Assembly: GCA_015057005.1 (NCBI GenBank) | Contig: SVFF01000016.1 | Span: 1 to 40,683, forward strand | Source: Lachnospiraceae bacterium | GTDB lineage: Bacteria > Bacillota > Clostridia > Lachnospirales > Lachnospiraceae | Direction: 5' to 3' | DNA length: 40,683 nt | In this document: positions 25,353 to 33,871 of the stretch, in pieces | How the letters are laid out: every line of letters starts with the position of its first letter | How positions within the stretch are numbered: the first letter of the stretch is position 1 | Notes under the pieces: generated by a model | What the model was told of the DNA's origin: nothing | The model's input: the letters and a program-made list of their open reading frames with translations, nothing else | Database searches by the model: none | Made by a program: the position numbers and the translations under genes

Positions 25353-26405
25353 TTACATCTGCTTGCGCACAAGCGCCGTATCTGCATCCACCATTTTATT
25401 TACCAATTCCTCAAAAGAAGTCCGGGTTGGATTCCAGCCTAACCGGTTCCTGGCTTTCCCGGGATCTCCCAACAACAGATCCACCTCCGCCGGACGGAAG
25501 AACTCAGGACTCACCTTTAGAACCGTCTTACCGGTGGCCATGTCAATCCCTTTTTCCTCCATGCCCTCTCCCTCAAAACGCAGCTTAATGCCGGCTCTTG
25601 CAAATGCTTTCTCGGCAAACTCCCGGACAGTGTGGGTCTCTCCGGTGGCGATCACATAGTCCTCGGGGTTTTCCTGCTGCAGCATAAGCCACATACACTC
25701 TACATAATCCTTGGCATAACCCCAGTCACGTTTTGCATCCAGATTGCCCAAATACAGTACATCCTGAAGCCCTGCTGCAATACGGGCTGCCGCAAGAGTA
25801 ATCTTGCGGGTAACAAAGTTTTCGCCCCGACGCTCTGATTCATGGTTAAAGAGGATACCGTTTACAGCAAACATATTGTAAGCTTCTCTGTAATGCTTTG
25901 TGATCCAATAACCATACAGCTTGGCCACTGCATAGGGGGAGCGGGGATGGAACGGGGTGGTTTCCGTCTGAGGGATCTCCGCCACCTTGCCAAAGAGTTC
26001 GGAGGTAGACGCCTGGTAAATCCTGGTGGTTTCCGACAGTCCTGCAATGCGGACTGCCTCCAACACGCGCAGCACACCGACTCCGTCCGTATCGGCCGTG
26101 TACTCCGGAACCTGGAAGGATACTGCTACATGGGACTGAGCCGCCAGGTTGTAAATTTCATCCGGCCTGATTTCCAATATGATTCTTGTGAGATTCATGG
26201 AATCAGTCATATCCCCATACAAAAGATGAAGCTTGCCATTTTCCGCTGCCCGTTCCTCCAGCATATGGGTAATCCGTTCAGTGGTATCGGTAGAGCCTCT
26301 TCTGTACAGTCCATACACTTCATAGCCTTTCTCCAACAAAAATTCCGCAAGATAGGATCCATCCTGCCCTGTAATACCGGTAATCAACGCTTTCTTTTTC
26401 ATCAA
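25353..26405 (-). CDS. gmd: GDP-mannose 4,6-dehydratase
   Basis: This extended SDR enzyme (350 aa) converts GDP-D-mannose to GDP-4-keto-6-deoxymannose, the first committed step to GDP-L-fucose. The motifs are [10 protein letters not shown] at 9-18, the catalytic STSELFG and the [11 protein letters not shown]yr-Lys pair. Its length and blocks (including [17 protein letters not shown]) match the family closely. It lies 30 bp downstream of manC and 70 bp upstream of fcl. The same intermediate could also be used for GDP-rhamnose, but the adjacent fcl makes fucose the expected product. Confidence 0.96.
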   Translation of the reverse strand: MMKKKALITGITGQDGSYLAEFLLEKGYEVYGLYRRGSTDTTERITHMLEERAAENGKLHLLYGDMTDSMNLTRIILEIRPDEIYNLAAQSHVAVSFQVPEYTADTDGVGVLRVLEAVRIAGLSETTRIYQASTSELFGKVAEIPQTETTPFHPRSPYAVAKLYGYWITKHYREAYNMFAVNGILFNHESERRGENFVTRKITLAAARIAAGLQDVLYLGNLDAKRDWGYAKDYVECMWLMLQQENPEDYVIATGETHTVREFAEKAFARAGIKLRFEGEGMEEKGIDMATGKTVLKVSPEFFRPAEVDLLLGDPGKARNRLGWNPTRTSFEELVNKMVDADTALVRKQM

Positions 26406-26435
26406 ACTAATCCTTCCTATGTCAGTTGTTTCATT

Positions 26436-27839
26436 CTACAATATACATGTACGTTCAATGGCATCCCAATCAAAGGTGATACGATTAATATCATCGCTTC
26501 CCGTGCTGGAACCCACATGAATCTCAATGTATTCAAAATCTCGGATTGCTTTTACTGCATGCCGCTGATTTTTGCGGATGCACACCGCCTTCCCCGGTGT
26601 CAGTTCGATCTTATTGCCCTCCAGGATCAGTTCGCCCGTCCCGGACAGAACTGTCCAGATCTCATCCCGCTCCCGGTGAAAATGATAACTGGAGGTCATA
26701 CCATCATAAAAACGGATCTTCCTTGTCAGAGTGGAAACCGCTCCTCCGCAGGTGTCATCCAGCGTCTCCAGCGTTCCCCATCTGCGCTCTTCATACATGG
26801 GTCTGGAATCCAACTCCTTCGTCATTTCCTTCACCCGGCTTGCCTGACTTTTCTCTGTCACCAATATGCCATCGTTGGAGGCGGCCACTACCAGGTCACT
26901 GGTTCCCATGACCACAATAGGGATATTCAGTTCATTGATCACCTGGGTATTTTCACAGGTATCATCCATGATCACGTTTCCTACGGTATCCGTACTCATC
27001 TGTTCTGCCATGGCATCCCAGGTGCCCAAATCCTTCCAATATCCACTGAACCTGACTCCGATCAGCTTCTCCGCCTTTTCCAGCACCTCTATGTCAAAAC
27101 TGATCTTGGGAAGCATCCCATAATTTTCGTAGATACTGTCATAGGTGGTACCCACTCCGTAGGACCGGGCTTTTTCCAGCATATCTCCGATTTTCACGCA
27201 GAAGACACCGCAGTTCCACAAAGCTCCATCCGCAATCAATGCTCGTGCACTCTCCTCATCCGGCTTCTCTACAAAGCCGTTTATAGCAAAATACGATTCC
27301 TCCTGGGCCAGGACTTGCTGTTCCACTGCCTGCGTGTCCCATTGCTTTTTCTCCGGCAGCATATAGCCGTACTTGGACGCAGGATACCCGGGCACCACGC
27401 CCATAAGCCCCACCTCTGCACCGCTTATTTTCATTGCCTGCTCCAGACTTTGCACAGTTTTAAAGTATCCGCTCTCCGTATAAGGATCCACCGGCATGAC
27501 AGCCACATAATCATCCGGTCCCGCTCCCATTTTGTCGTGCAGATAGGCACAGGACAACAACACCGCCCCAAAAGTATCCCTTCCGGCCGGCTCCTCCGCC
27601 ATGCGGGCACCGGGCACCTGGCTGAAGATCAATTCCTGCTGCTCACCGCTGGCTGTCACAATGGTCCTTTTTGCCATGCCGGCCTCTTCCAACTGTTCCC
27701 ACACCCTCTGGATCATGGAGCACTGCTCCATGGCATTATTTTCTTTTTTTACCAGGCGGATATATTGTTTCGGTCTCGCTTCATTGGACAAAGGCCACAA
27801 TCTTTTTCCGGAACCACCTGACAACAAAACATAATACAT
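26436..27839 (-). CDS. manC: Mannose-1-phosphate guanylyltransferase (with C-terminal cupin)
   Basis: The enzyme (467 aa) makes GDP-mannose from mannose-1-phosphate and GTP. The nucleotidyltransferase N-terminus has SGGSGKRLWPLSN and RPKQY. The C-terminal about 110 residues are a cupin (EIWTVLSGTGELILEGN...HAVKAI) as in type II bifunctional PMI/GMP enzymes. AAGGAGG precedes the start. It is the first gene of manC-gmd-fcl-manA and is read from a leader that contains two hairpins. No phosphomannomutase gene is in the window, so that step must be encoded elsewhere. Confidence 0.94.
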   Translation of the reverse strand: MYYVLLSGGSGKRLWPLSNEARPKQYIRLVKKENNAMEQCSMIQRVWEQLEEAGMAKRTIVTASGEQQELIFSQVPGARMAEEPAGRDTFGAVLLSCAYLHDKMGAGPDDYVAVMPVDPYTESGYFKTVQSLEQAMKISGAEVGLMGVVPGYPASKYGYMLPEKKQWDTQAVEQQVLAQEESYFAINGFVEKPDEESARALIADGALWNCGVFCVKIGDMLEKARSYGVGTTYDSIYENYGMLPKISFDIEVLEKAEKLIGVRFSGYWKDLGTWDAMAEQMSTDTVGNVIMDDTCENTQVINELNIPIVVMGTSDLVVAASNDGILVTEKSQASRVKEMTKELDSRPMYEERRWGTLETLDDTCGGAVSTLTRKIRFYDGMTSSYHFHRERDEIWTVLSGTGELILEGNKIELTPGKAVCIRKNQRHAVKAIRDFEYIEIHVGSSTGSDDINRITFDWDAIERTCIL

Positions 27840-27915
27840 GAAATCTCCTCCTTGCGCAGCAGTATTTTCTTGCTGCGTCCGCGAACCATTCTTTTTCTAC
27901 AAAAAGCAAAATAAT

Positions 27916-27943
27916 CGAGGGAATGTCTCCAATAATTCCCTCG
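27916..27943 (-). promoter_or_regulatory. Terminator-like hairpin in the manC leader (possible attenuator)
   Basis: On the minus strand CGAGGGAAT pairs with ATTCCCTCG (9 bp, loop of 10) and is followed by ATTATTTTGCTTTTT, so it looks like an intrinsic terminator between promoter and manC. A second hairpin (CGCAGCA / TGCTGCG, roughly 27854-27876) sits just before the ribosome binding site. It could be an attenuator or an operator for the divergent AraC protein. Which is right cannot be decided from sequence. Confidence 0.5.
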
Positions 27944-27961
27944 CACCCTCTTGTAATTGCT

Positions 27962-27990
27962 ACTATACCACTGTATACTAAATCCAACAA
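27962..27990 (-). promoter_or_regulatory. Probable manC-gmd-fcl-manA promoter
   Basis: On the minus strand TTGTTG (27985-27990) is followed after 17 bp by TATAGT (27962-27967). Predicted start is about 27955, giving a leader of about 115 nt. Confidence 0.55.
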
Positions 27991-28065
27991 CTTATTATAT
28001 TGCTGGCAAATAGTATTATATTGCTATATCAAACAAACCTTTTGAACTATTATTCAGGAGATTTT

Positions 28066-28935
28066 ATGAAAAATTATTTTGACAAATTCCCTGCTTCCTA
28101 TGCTGCAAGCTCCAGGCGTATCATTCCCACTCCCAGTGGTTTTGCACGCTCTGCATTTTATTATGTGCAGGAAACCGGATATTTAAAATTAAAAGAAAGC
28201 CACATGGCCAAGCGAAAAAATTTAGACTCCTATTTGATCGTACTGGTTTTATCCGGAAAAGGGACTCTTATGTACGACAACAGTTTATATGAACTATCAG
28301 AAGGCTCCTGCTTCTTTATTGATTGCAAGATCCCATACTACCACCAAAGCAGCCCTGAAGACCCATGGGAGCTTCTCTGGGTTCATTTTAACGGCAGCGC
28401 TTCTCAGGCGCACTATGAATATTTCTGTTCTCACTGCACCCCGGCTTTTCGTCCCTCCTGCTTTGCGGAACTGAAAGACAAAATCCTTGGTCTGGCAGAC
28501 CTCTGCCAGCGCACTGACCTACAGGCAGAGATCCATGCTTCCAGAATCCTCACGGAAATTTTGTCTCTCATTCTGCTCTTTTTGACAGGCACAGAAGACA
28601 CCCGGGATTCCCGCCACCAGAAGATGGCAGAAGTCCGGGCCTATTTGGATGAGCATTTTGCCGAAAAGTTTTCTCTGGACCAGCTTTCCGAGCAGTTTTT
28701 CATCAGCAAATATCATCTCTCCCGTGAATTCAAGGCCTGCCACGGCATCACCCTGAACGCCTATGTAATCGCCCGCCGCATTTCTCTGGCCAAGCGCCTG
28801 CTGCGCTTCTCCGACTGCACCTTGGAAGAAATCGCCCGCCAATGCGGTTTTTACGATGCCAGCTATTTCAACAAGCAGTTCCAGAAGTCCGAGGGGCTCA
28901 GTGCGACGGAGTTTCGGAGTAAGTGGATTAATTAA
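28066..28935 (+). CDS. AraC-family transcriptional regulator with cupin sensor
   Basis: The N-terminal cupin (about 45-130, with LVLSGKGTLMYDN and WELLWVHFNG) is the usual ligand-sensing domain of sugar-responsive AraC proteins. The C-terminal about 100 residues carry two HTH motifs (FSLDQLSEQFFISKYHLSREF; TLEEIARQCGFYDASYFNKQF). The product is 289 aa from the ATG at 28066, with CAGGAG 5 bases upstream; the ATG at 28000 has no site. It diverges from manC, so the GDP-fucose operon is a plausible target. The stop overlaps the convergent ABC gene by 8 bp. Confidence 0.9.
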   Translation: MKNYFDKFPASYAASSRRIIPTPSGFARSAFYYVQETGYLKLKESHMAKRKNLDSYLIVLVLSGKGTLMYDNSLYELSEGSCFFIDCKIPYYHQSSPEDPWELLWVHFNGSASQAHYEYFCSHCTPAFRPSCFAELKDKILGLADLCQRTDLQAEIHASRILTEILSLILLFLTGTEDTRDSRHQKMAEVRAYLDEHFAEKFSLDQLSEQFFISKYHLSREFKACHGITLNAYVIARRISLAKRLLRFSDCTLEEIARQCGFYDASYFNKQFQKSEGLSATEFRSKWIN

Positions 28936-30592
28936 TCTCGGGAATGTGCACTACTCTATCACACAACTTTATAGAAGACTTCCTGTGCGCCACTACTATA
29001 ATGGTTTTGTCCTTTGCAATATTATTAATAGCATCTTGCACTATATTCTCACTAAACTGATCCAACGCACTGGTGGCTTCATCCAAAATGTAGACAGCCA
29101 CATCCTGTAAAAAGAGTCGGGCCAATACAATTCTCTGGCGTTGCCCTCCCGATAATTTAACTCCCTTTTCGCCGATAATCGTATTAAGCCCCTCCGGCAA
29201 ACTGATTATAAACTTCCAGATTCCTGCACTTTTACACGCCTCTATTAATTCGTTCTCACAAGCATTATTTTTCCCATAAAACAAATTTTCTCTAATAGAT
29301 GTATTAAAAAGAATATTTTCCTGCATAACAAAGCCAATTCTCTCATGCATAACCTGCATATCGATATTCTTCAAATCAATGCCGGAAAACATAACCTTCC
29401 CACTTGTTGGATCTAACATCCCCGTAATTAACTTAAGCAATGTTGTTTTTCCGCTGCCGCTTTTTCCTACAATTGCAATTCTCTCGCCTTTATTAATGCT
29501 CAAATTAAAGTCCTTCAATATCAGCTTGTCTGTGTCCGGGTATGAAAACGACACATTTGAAAGAGCAATACTATTAGATTCATCCGGGATAATTCCTTGT
29601 TTTGGGACATTTTCAGCTATTTGCAAGTTAAATAAAAGCCGGTCTATATACGGTCTCTTTGTATGCAAATCAGCATCCGCCTTTGATACCGTTTGGACCG
29701 CACTAAATAAGAGTGAATAATAGACTGCAAAAACAAGCAAATCACCAATTGTAAGTTTCCGGTTAACTATTAATACTCCCCCCACTAAATACAAACCAAA
29801 CTGCAAAAAGAACTCATTTTTAATCTTGGGAACAACCAATACCCTGGTTGTCCAATAATTGATCCAATTAGCAAATGCATGCATATCTTTATGCAAATAC
29901 TGATAATAACGTCTCTGCTCATACTTCGCCAAGTTTAGTGCCTTTATTTCTTTCCATCCGGTAACAGATTCATGCAGCCAGGACAACATTTGTTGTCTAT
30001 TATCCCGCATTGCATCCTGTACCTTTTTTTCGCGTGCACTTAGAACCCTATCCATTATGAAAGTTAACGGAATGGTAATAAACGCCAAAAGTGCGATTAC
30101 TTTGTTAATAAAAAACAAAATGGCAATACACCCCAGCACCTTGATAAAAGCAATCAGATAATCAACAGTCTGAACATTTGCAAAATCTTTTATCTGCTCT
30201 GTGTCATCGTCAATATTCATCTTTAACTCCCCAATACTAAGCTTCTCATACTCAGAAAATGGCCGTTCAAAAAATGTGGTTAGGATTTTTTGCCTTATAC
30301 GCAAGAGTACCGTATTATAAAGAGTGTATCTGACATATAACATAATATTGTTAGCCAATACATTTGAAAAGTAGATCAACAAATAACCAATGATCACTGT
30401 TGTCAATTTATATAATTCCCCACGCAGTATTACTTCATTGATCAATATCTTATATAAAATAGGCGCAGCCAATTCCAGCCCTAACATTACGGCACTTACT
30501 ATGAACAGAGTTATCCAATATCTTTTCACGCCCGCAGCATACCCTAACAGACATTTTACAATCTTATACCTATAACCAATTCGACTACTCAT
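28928..30592 (-). CDS. ABC transporter half, permease plus ATPase (exporter type)
   Basis: This half-transporter (554 aa) has six TM segments in residues 1-300 and an ATPase domain in 330-554. The Walker A is GKSGSGKT, the signature LSGGQRQRIVLARL, the Walker B VYILDEATSALD and the switch His VAHRKSS, so it looks catalytically complete. There is no N-terminal C39 peptidase. It starts in a 4-bp overlap with the second half-transporter and ends overlapping the convergent AraC gene. The pair probably forms a heterodimer that exports a peptide, lipid or drug. Confidence 0.9.
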   Translation of the reverse strand: MSSRIGYRYKIVKCLLGYAAGVKRYWITLFIVSAVMLGLELAAPILYKILINEVILRGELYKLTTVIIGYLLIYFSNVLANNIMLYVRYTLYNTVLLRIRQKILTTFFERPFSEYEKLSIGELKMNIDDDTEQIKDFANVQTVDYLIAFIKVLGCIAILFFINKVIALLAFITIPLTFIMDRVLSAREKKVQDAMRDNRQQMLSWLHESVTGWKEIKALNLAKYEQRRYYQYLHKDMHAFANWINYWTTRVLVVPKIKNEFFLQFGLYLVGGVLIVNRKLTIGDLLVFAVYYSLLFSAVQTVSKADADLHTKRPYIDRLLFNLQIAENVPKQGIIPDESNSIALSNVSFSYPDTDKLILKDFNLSINKGERIAIVGKSGSGKTTLLKLITGMLDPTSGKVMFSGIDLKNIDMQVMHERIGFVMQENILFNTSIRENLFYGKNNACENELIEACKSAGIWKFIISLPEGLNTIIGEKGVKLSGGQRQRIVLARLFLQDVAVYILDEATSALDQFSENIVQDAINNIAKDKTIIVVAHRKSSIKLCDRVVHIPEIN

Positions 30593-32325
30593 ATTCCCGC
30601 TTCCTCAATTGCAAACAATTTCTGAAACCTGACACTTGTTCTTATCATTTCATATGGTTTCCCGGATTCCACAATTTTTCCATCTTCCAATAGGACCACG
30701 CGATCGCATAGCATAACCGAGCTTTGTCTGTGCGCGATAATAATGGCTGTCTTATTTCTTAAAACTTTATCCAATTCCCTATGAATCACTTGCTCCGTTT
30801 CCATATCAAGCGAAGAAGTTGCCTCATCAAAAATGATGATTCGAGGATTATTTAAATAAATCCGGGCAATCGCCAATCTTTGCTTTTGCCCTCCGGATAA
30901 TCCCTGTCCCTGACTTCCTATCATGGTATCCAATCCATCAGGTAATGCTTCAATAACTTCCCATAGCCCGGCAGCTTTGCAGGCCTCTATAAGTTCCTTT
31001 TCTTTGGCATATTTGTTTCCCAACAATATATTCTGCCGGATTGTTCCGTCAAACACACAAACGTCCTGTTGAACCAATCCAATTTCTTGTCGAACAGAAC
31101 GCAAATTACACTCCGAAAGATTCTGTCCATCAATTCGAATCACTCCTGACTGAGGTCGGAAAAATCCTATCAACATATGAGCCAATGTACTCTTTCCACA
31201 TCCACTTTTTCCTACCAAAGCCACTCTTTCACCAGACTTAATTATTAATGAAAGTTCTTTGAGCAATACCGGGGTTTCTTCATAGCCCATAGTAATTTTA
31301 TCAAACTGGATCTCTCCTCTTTTTATAAGCAATTCTCCATTTCCTTCCTGCTCAACCGGCAACTGCAGGAAGTCGTATATTTTCTGTATATAGGAGATAC
31401 GTGTTTGAGCATCAAAATATCGTAAACTTATACCTTTAATTTGATATGACAGTTTGTCAAAAAACTCAAAGATAACAATCAGTACTCCAAGTGTAACATT
31501 ACCCTTAATCGCTAACCAAGCTGCCAGCACATACATAACAAGCTTCACCACCAAATTCACAAATGCAATGGCATTTTCCGCTTTCAATTTGGCAAATTCA
31601 CTCTTCCTCCCTGCGCCAAAAATCGCTTTTTGCTTCTTCTCAAACAGTTCCTCCACTCTCTTTTGAGCGCCAAGCATTCTTATATTACTCAAAGCAGTAA
31701 TAATTTCATATATCCAACCAATATATTCTCCATAACATTCACGTTCCTCCGTTCCCAATCCCCTAATCTTGCCTTCCAAACGCATATTGATTATTGTAGA
31801 AACGATTGCAGCTCCCAAGGCAATAAGACCAATCCTCCAGTCTACTAAAAGTAAGTATATGGTGTATATACATAGCAAAAGTATTCCATTCGAAAAATGA
31901 ATGATATTTCGGATCACAAAATGCATGCATTCTTCACAATAACTCTGCAAAACGGACACCATTTCTCCGGACATTGCACTTGACAAAAAGCGTGCATCAC
32001 ATTTTTGATAATGAATGAAAACATCTTTTCTGATTGAAAAAACAAACATGTTCATCAAATAGCCATGCTGGGCATAAATGAAGAAATACAAAATTCCCGA
32101 AAAGACGATACAGCTGAACAAGACCAGCGCACATTTCAGGAACACTTCCAGATTTTGATAATAGACGATCTCATCAATCATGATTCCCAACAGGACCGGC
32201 ATGACAACCACAAGAAGTGAGTCAATCAACCAGCCGATATAAAAGGTTATAAAGTGCTTTTTATACTTTTTTATGTATCTTGATAGGAATCTAACTGCCG
32301 AAAAATAGGTTAATCTAACATTCAT
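30589..32325 (-). CDS. ABC transporter half, permease plus ATPase (exporter type)
   Basis: The protein (578 aa) has an N-terminal six-TM exporter domain (to about 310) and an ATPase domain with Walker A GKSGCGKS, signature LSGGQKQRLAIARI, Walker B IIIFDEATSSLD and IIAHRQSS. Like its neighbour it is complete. Two adjacent ABC genes overlapping by 4 bp suggest a heterodimer. It starts in a 4-bp overlap with the small membrane protein gene upstream, so all three are translationally coupled. Confidence 0.9.
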   Translation of the reverse strand: MNVRLTYFSAVRFLSRYIKKYKKHFITFYIGWLIDSLLVVVMPVLLGIMIDEIVYYQNLEVFLKCALVLFSCIVFSGILYFFIYAQHGYLMNMFVFSIRKDVFIHYQKCDARFLSSAMSGEMVSVLQSYCEECMHFVIRNIIHFSNGILLLCIYTIYLLLVDWRIGLIALGAAIVSTIINMRLEGKIRGLGTEERECYGEYIGWIYEIITALSNIRMLGAQKRVEELFEKKQKAIFGAGRKSEFAKLKAENAIAFVNLVVKLVMYVLAAWLAIKGNVTLGVLIVIFEFFDKLSYQIKGISLRYFDAQTRISYIQKIYDFLQLPVEQEGNGELLIKRGEIQFDKITMGYEETPVLLKELSLIIKSGERVALVGKSGCGKSTLAHMLIGFFRPQSGVIRIDGQNLSECNLRSVRQEIGLVQQDVCVFDGTIRQNILLGNKYAKEKELIEACKAAGLWEVIEALPDGLDTMIGSQGQGLSGGQKQRLAIARIYLNNPRIIIFDEATSSLDMETEQVIHRELDKVLRNKTAIIIAHRQSSVMLCDRVVLLEDGKIVESGKPYEMIRTSVRFQKLFAIEEAGI

Positions 32326-32729
32326 CTGGTTCTGCTCACCTCCGAAAAAATCTTATGAAACAAAGTACTTCTCTCCGTTACAGCTTCAACTGTAACTATT
32401 CCTGACAGGATGTCCTGGTCTTGTTCCAAAATAAAACTTATGATTCCGTCGCCAAACTCAATAGAACTTACCAGTAATGTCAATACCTCTTGATTCTTTT
32501 CGGTATACACATAGATTCGCTTGTCCAGAAGTTCTAATTCTGTCTCATTAACGATCTGAACTTGACCTTTATCGGCAATGGCACTATAGGAAGTTCTTCG
32601 ATCCACTGAAATAGCATTAGTCATCAACAAAAACAGAAGCAGAAATGTAATCACGTATATATAAAATACTATCGGTGATTTCACTACATATTTCAGATAT
32701 CCTGCTGTTATCTTTTTTCTGTTCATCAT
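32322..32729 (-). CDS. Small single-pass membrane protein of the exporter operon
   Basis: This 135-residue protein has a basic N-terminus, one TM helix at about 18-37 (IVFYIYVITFLLLFLLM) and an outside domain of about 95 residues. There is no match I can name. It might be a shortened HlyD-type membrane-fusion component (short anchor plus beta-rich domain) or a processing or immunity factor. I start at the ATG at 32729, preceded by AGGGG; the longer frame from 32780 has no site. It is first in the operon with the two ABC halves. No precursor peptide gene is visible nearby. Confidence 0.7.
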   Translation of the reverse strand: MMNRKKITAGYLKYVVKSPIVFYIYVITFLLLFLLMTNAISVDRRTSYSAIADKGQVQIVNETELELLDKRIYVYTEKNQEVLTLLVSSIEFGDGIISFILEQDQDILSGIVTVEAVTERSTLFHKIFSEVSRTR

Positions 32730-32815
32730 TTCTGATCCCCTTGTCTTACTTTTTATCATTATCAGTGCACGTACCCCCATTTTACCTGAAAGTTCTTGCC
32801 AATATCATAAACATA

Positions 32816-32845
32816 ATGCAAGTGTTTATAAGAAAATATGCAAGT
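32816..32845. promoter_or_regulatory. Direct-repeat operator candidate in the AraC/exporter divergent region
   Basis: ATGCAAGT occurs at 32816-32823 and again at 32838-32845, exactly 22 bp apart and in the same orientation. Direct half-sites about two helical turns apart are typical of AraC-family operators. They lie between the exporter operon and the AraC gene. Confidence 0.55.
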
Positions 32846-32911
32846 ACTCTTGTCTAAAAAAGCATAAAATCATATACTTTTATTAAATACCAAAAGAGGA
32901 ATTGACCAATT

Positions 32912-33793
32912 ATGATAAAAGATCGTCGTCATGAAAAACGCTATATTCCAATTGATTTTTTCCCGAAGGAAACCTTTTCCGACTATCCTTCTGCAGACCA
33001 TTTGACCCTTACATTAATTACAGATGGCTCATGGGAATTCTTTCTAAATAGTACCGAATATCGCATAACAGCCCCCTTCATATTGTGTTTAAATGCCGAA
33101 GACAATTTTGAAGTAATCAACCAATTTCGGTCTGCTGCAAAAACCTTTGTTTTTCACCCTACCTTCCTCAACAGCAGTTTAACCCTGGATGCACTTCGCA
33201 AAGACGCTTTTGAAACCATCGAGGACATGCACGACCGCAATATTCTCCAGTCCTTTTTAGTGCGCAATGAAACTTATCATGGTTTTTTCGCATTGGATGC
33301 CTTTTCTTCTTTACAAATAAATACATCCCTATCAATTATTGGTTCTGAATGTTTATCACAGAGTGATGGGATGTGGACTTGCCGCATCCGAAGATATCTG
33401 TTACAGATACTCTATTTATTAGAAGACAGTTTTTTACAGAATTATGGCAAAAGAACATCGGACAAACTTCCAATTGACTACGCATTGGAATATATTCACA
33501 GCAATTACCATCTGGGAATCACCCTAAACTCAATTAGTAAATATGTGGGTTTAAACCGAACTACGCTTAATAATCAATGTAAAACAAAAACCGGAATGAC
33601 TATTATTCAATACCTGAATCATTATCGTATTAAAATGGCCGAAGAAGCCCTTACCCACACAAACCTGAGCCTAAACGAAATTGCCACTTGCTGCGGATAC
33701 AATTACGATTCCTATTTCATCAAAATATTTAGCGAAAAACATAACATTACACCCACTGAATATAGGAAAAGGAAATGGTCATCAGATAAATAA
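32912..33793 (+). CDS. AraC-family transcriptional regulator (exporter-linked)
   Basis: The protein (293 aa) has a C-terminal AraC-type double HTH (LGITLNSISKYVGLNRTTLNNQ; LSLNEIATCCGYNYDSYFIKIF). Its N-terminal about 180 residues do not show an obvious cupin motif, so the ligand is unknown. It is transcribed away from the exporter operon across the 22-bp-spaced repeats and is its likely regulator. The ribosome binding site AGAGGA is some 12 bases from the ATG, rather far, so the exact start is uncertain. Confidence 0.85.
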   Translation: MIKDRRHEKRYIPIDFFPKETFSDYPSADHLTLTLITDGSWEFFLNSTEYRITAPFILCLNAEDNFEVINQFRSAAKTFVFHPTFLNSSLTLDALRKDAFETIEDMHDRNILQSFLVRNETYHGFFALDAFSSLQINTSLSIIGSECLSQSDGMWTCRIRRYLLQILYLLEDSFLQNYGKRTSDKLPIDYALEYIHSNYHLGITLNSISKYVGLNRTTLNNQCKTKTGMTIIQYLNHYRIKMAEEALTHTNLSLNEIATCCGYNYDSYFIKIFSEKHNITPTEYRKRKWSSDK

Positions 33794-33824
33794 GAGTATT
33801 TAAGACATATATAATAAAAAACTT

Positions 33825-33859
33825 GGGGCGCAGCACTAAATCTCTTAGTGCTGCGCCCC
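33825..33859 (-). terminator. Strong terminator of the beta-galactosidase gene
   Basis: A perfect 15-bp stem (GGGGCGCAGCACTAA / TTAGTGCTGCGCCCC) is followed on the minus strand by AAGTTTTTT. It lies 12 bp after the stop of the GH42 gene and also ends the region of the plus-strand AraC gene. Confidence 0.9.
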
Positions 33860-33871
33860 GTCATTTGAAGC

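Noticed and set aside
25842..27821. 659-residue plus-strand frame
   Set aside because: It lies antisense to manC and gmd, which are conserved families with full motifs. The frame has no ribosome binding site and no recognisable domain.
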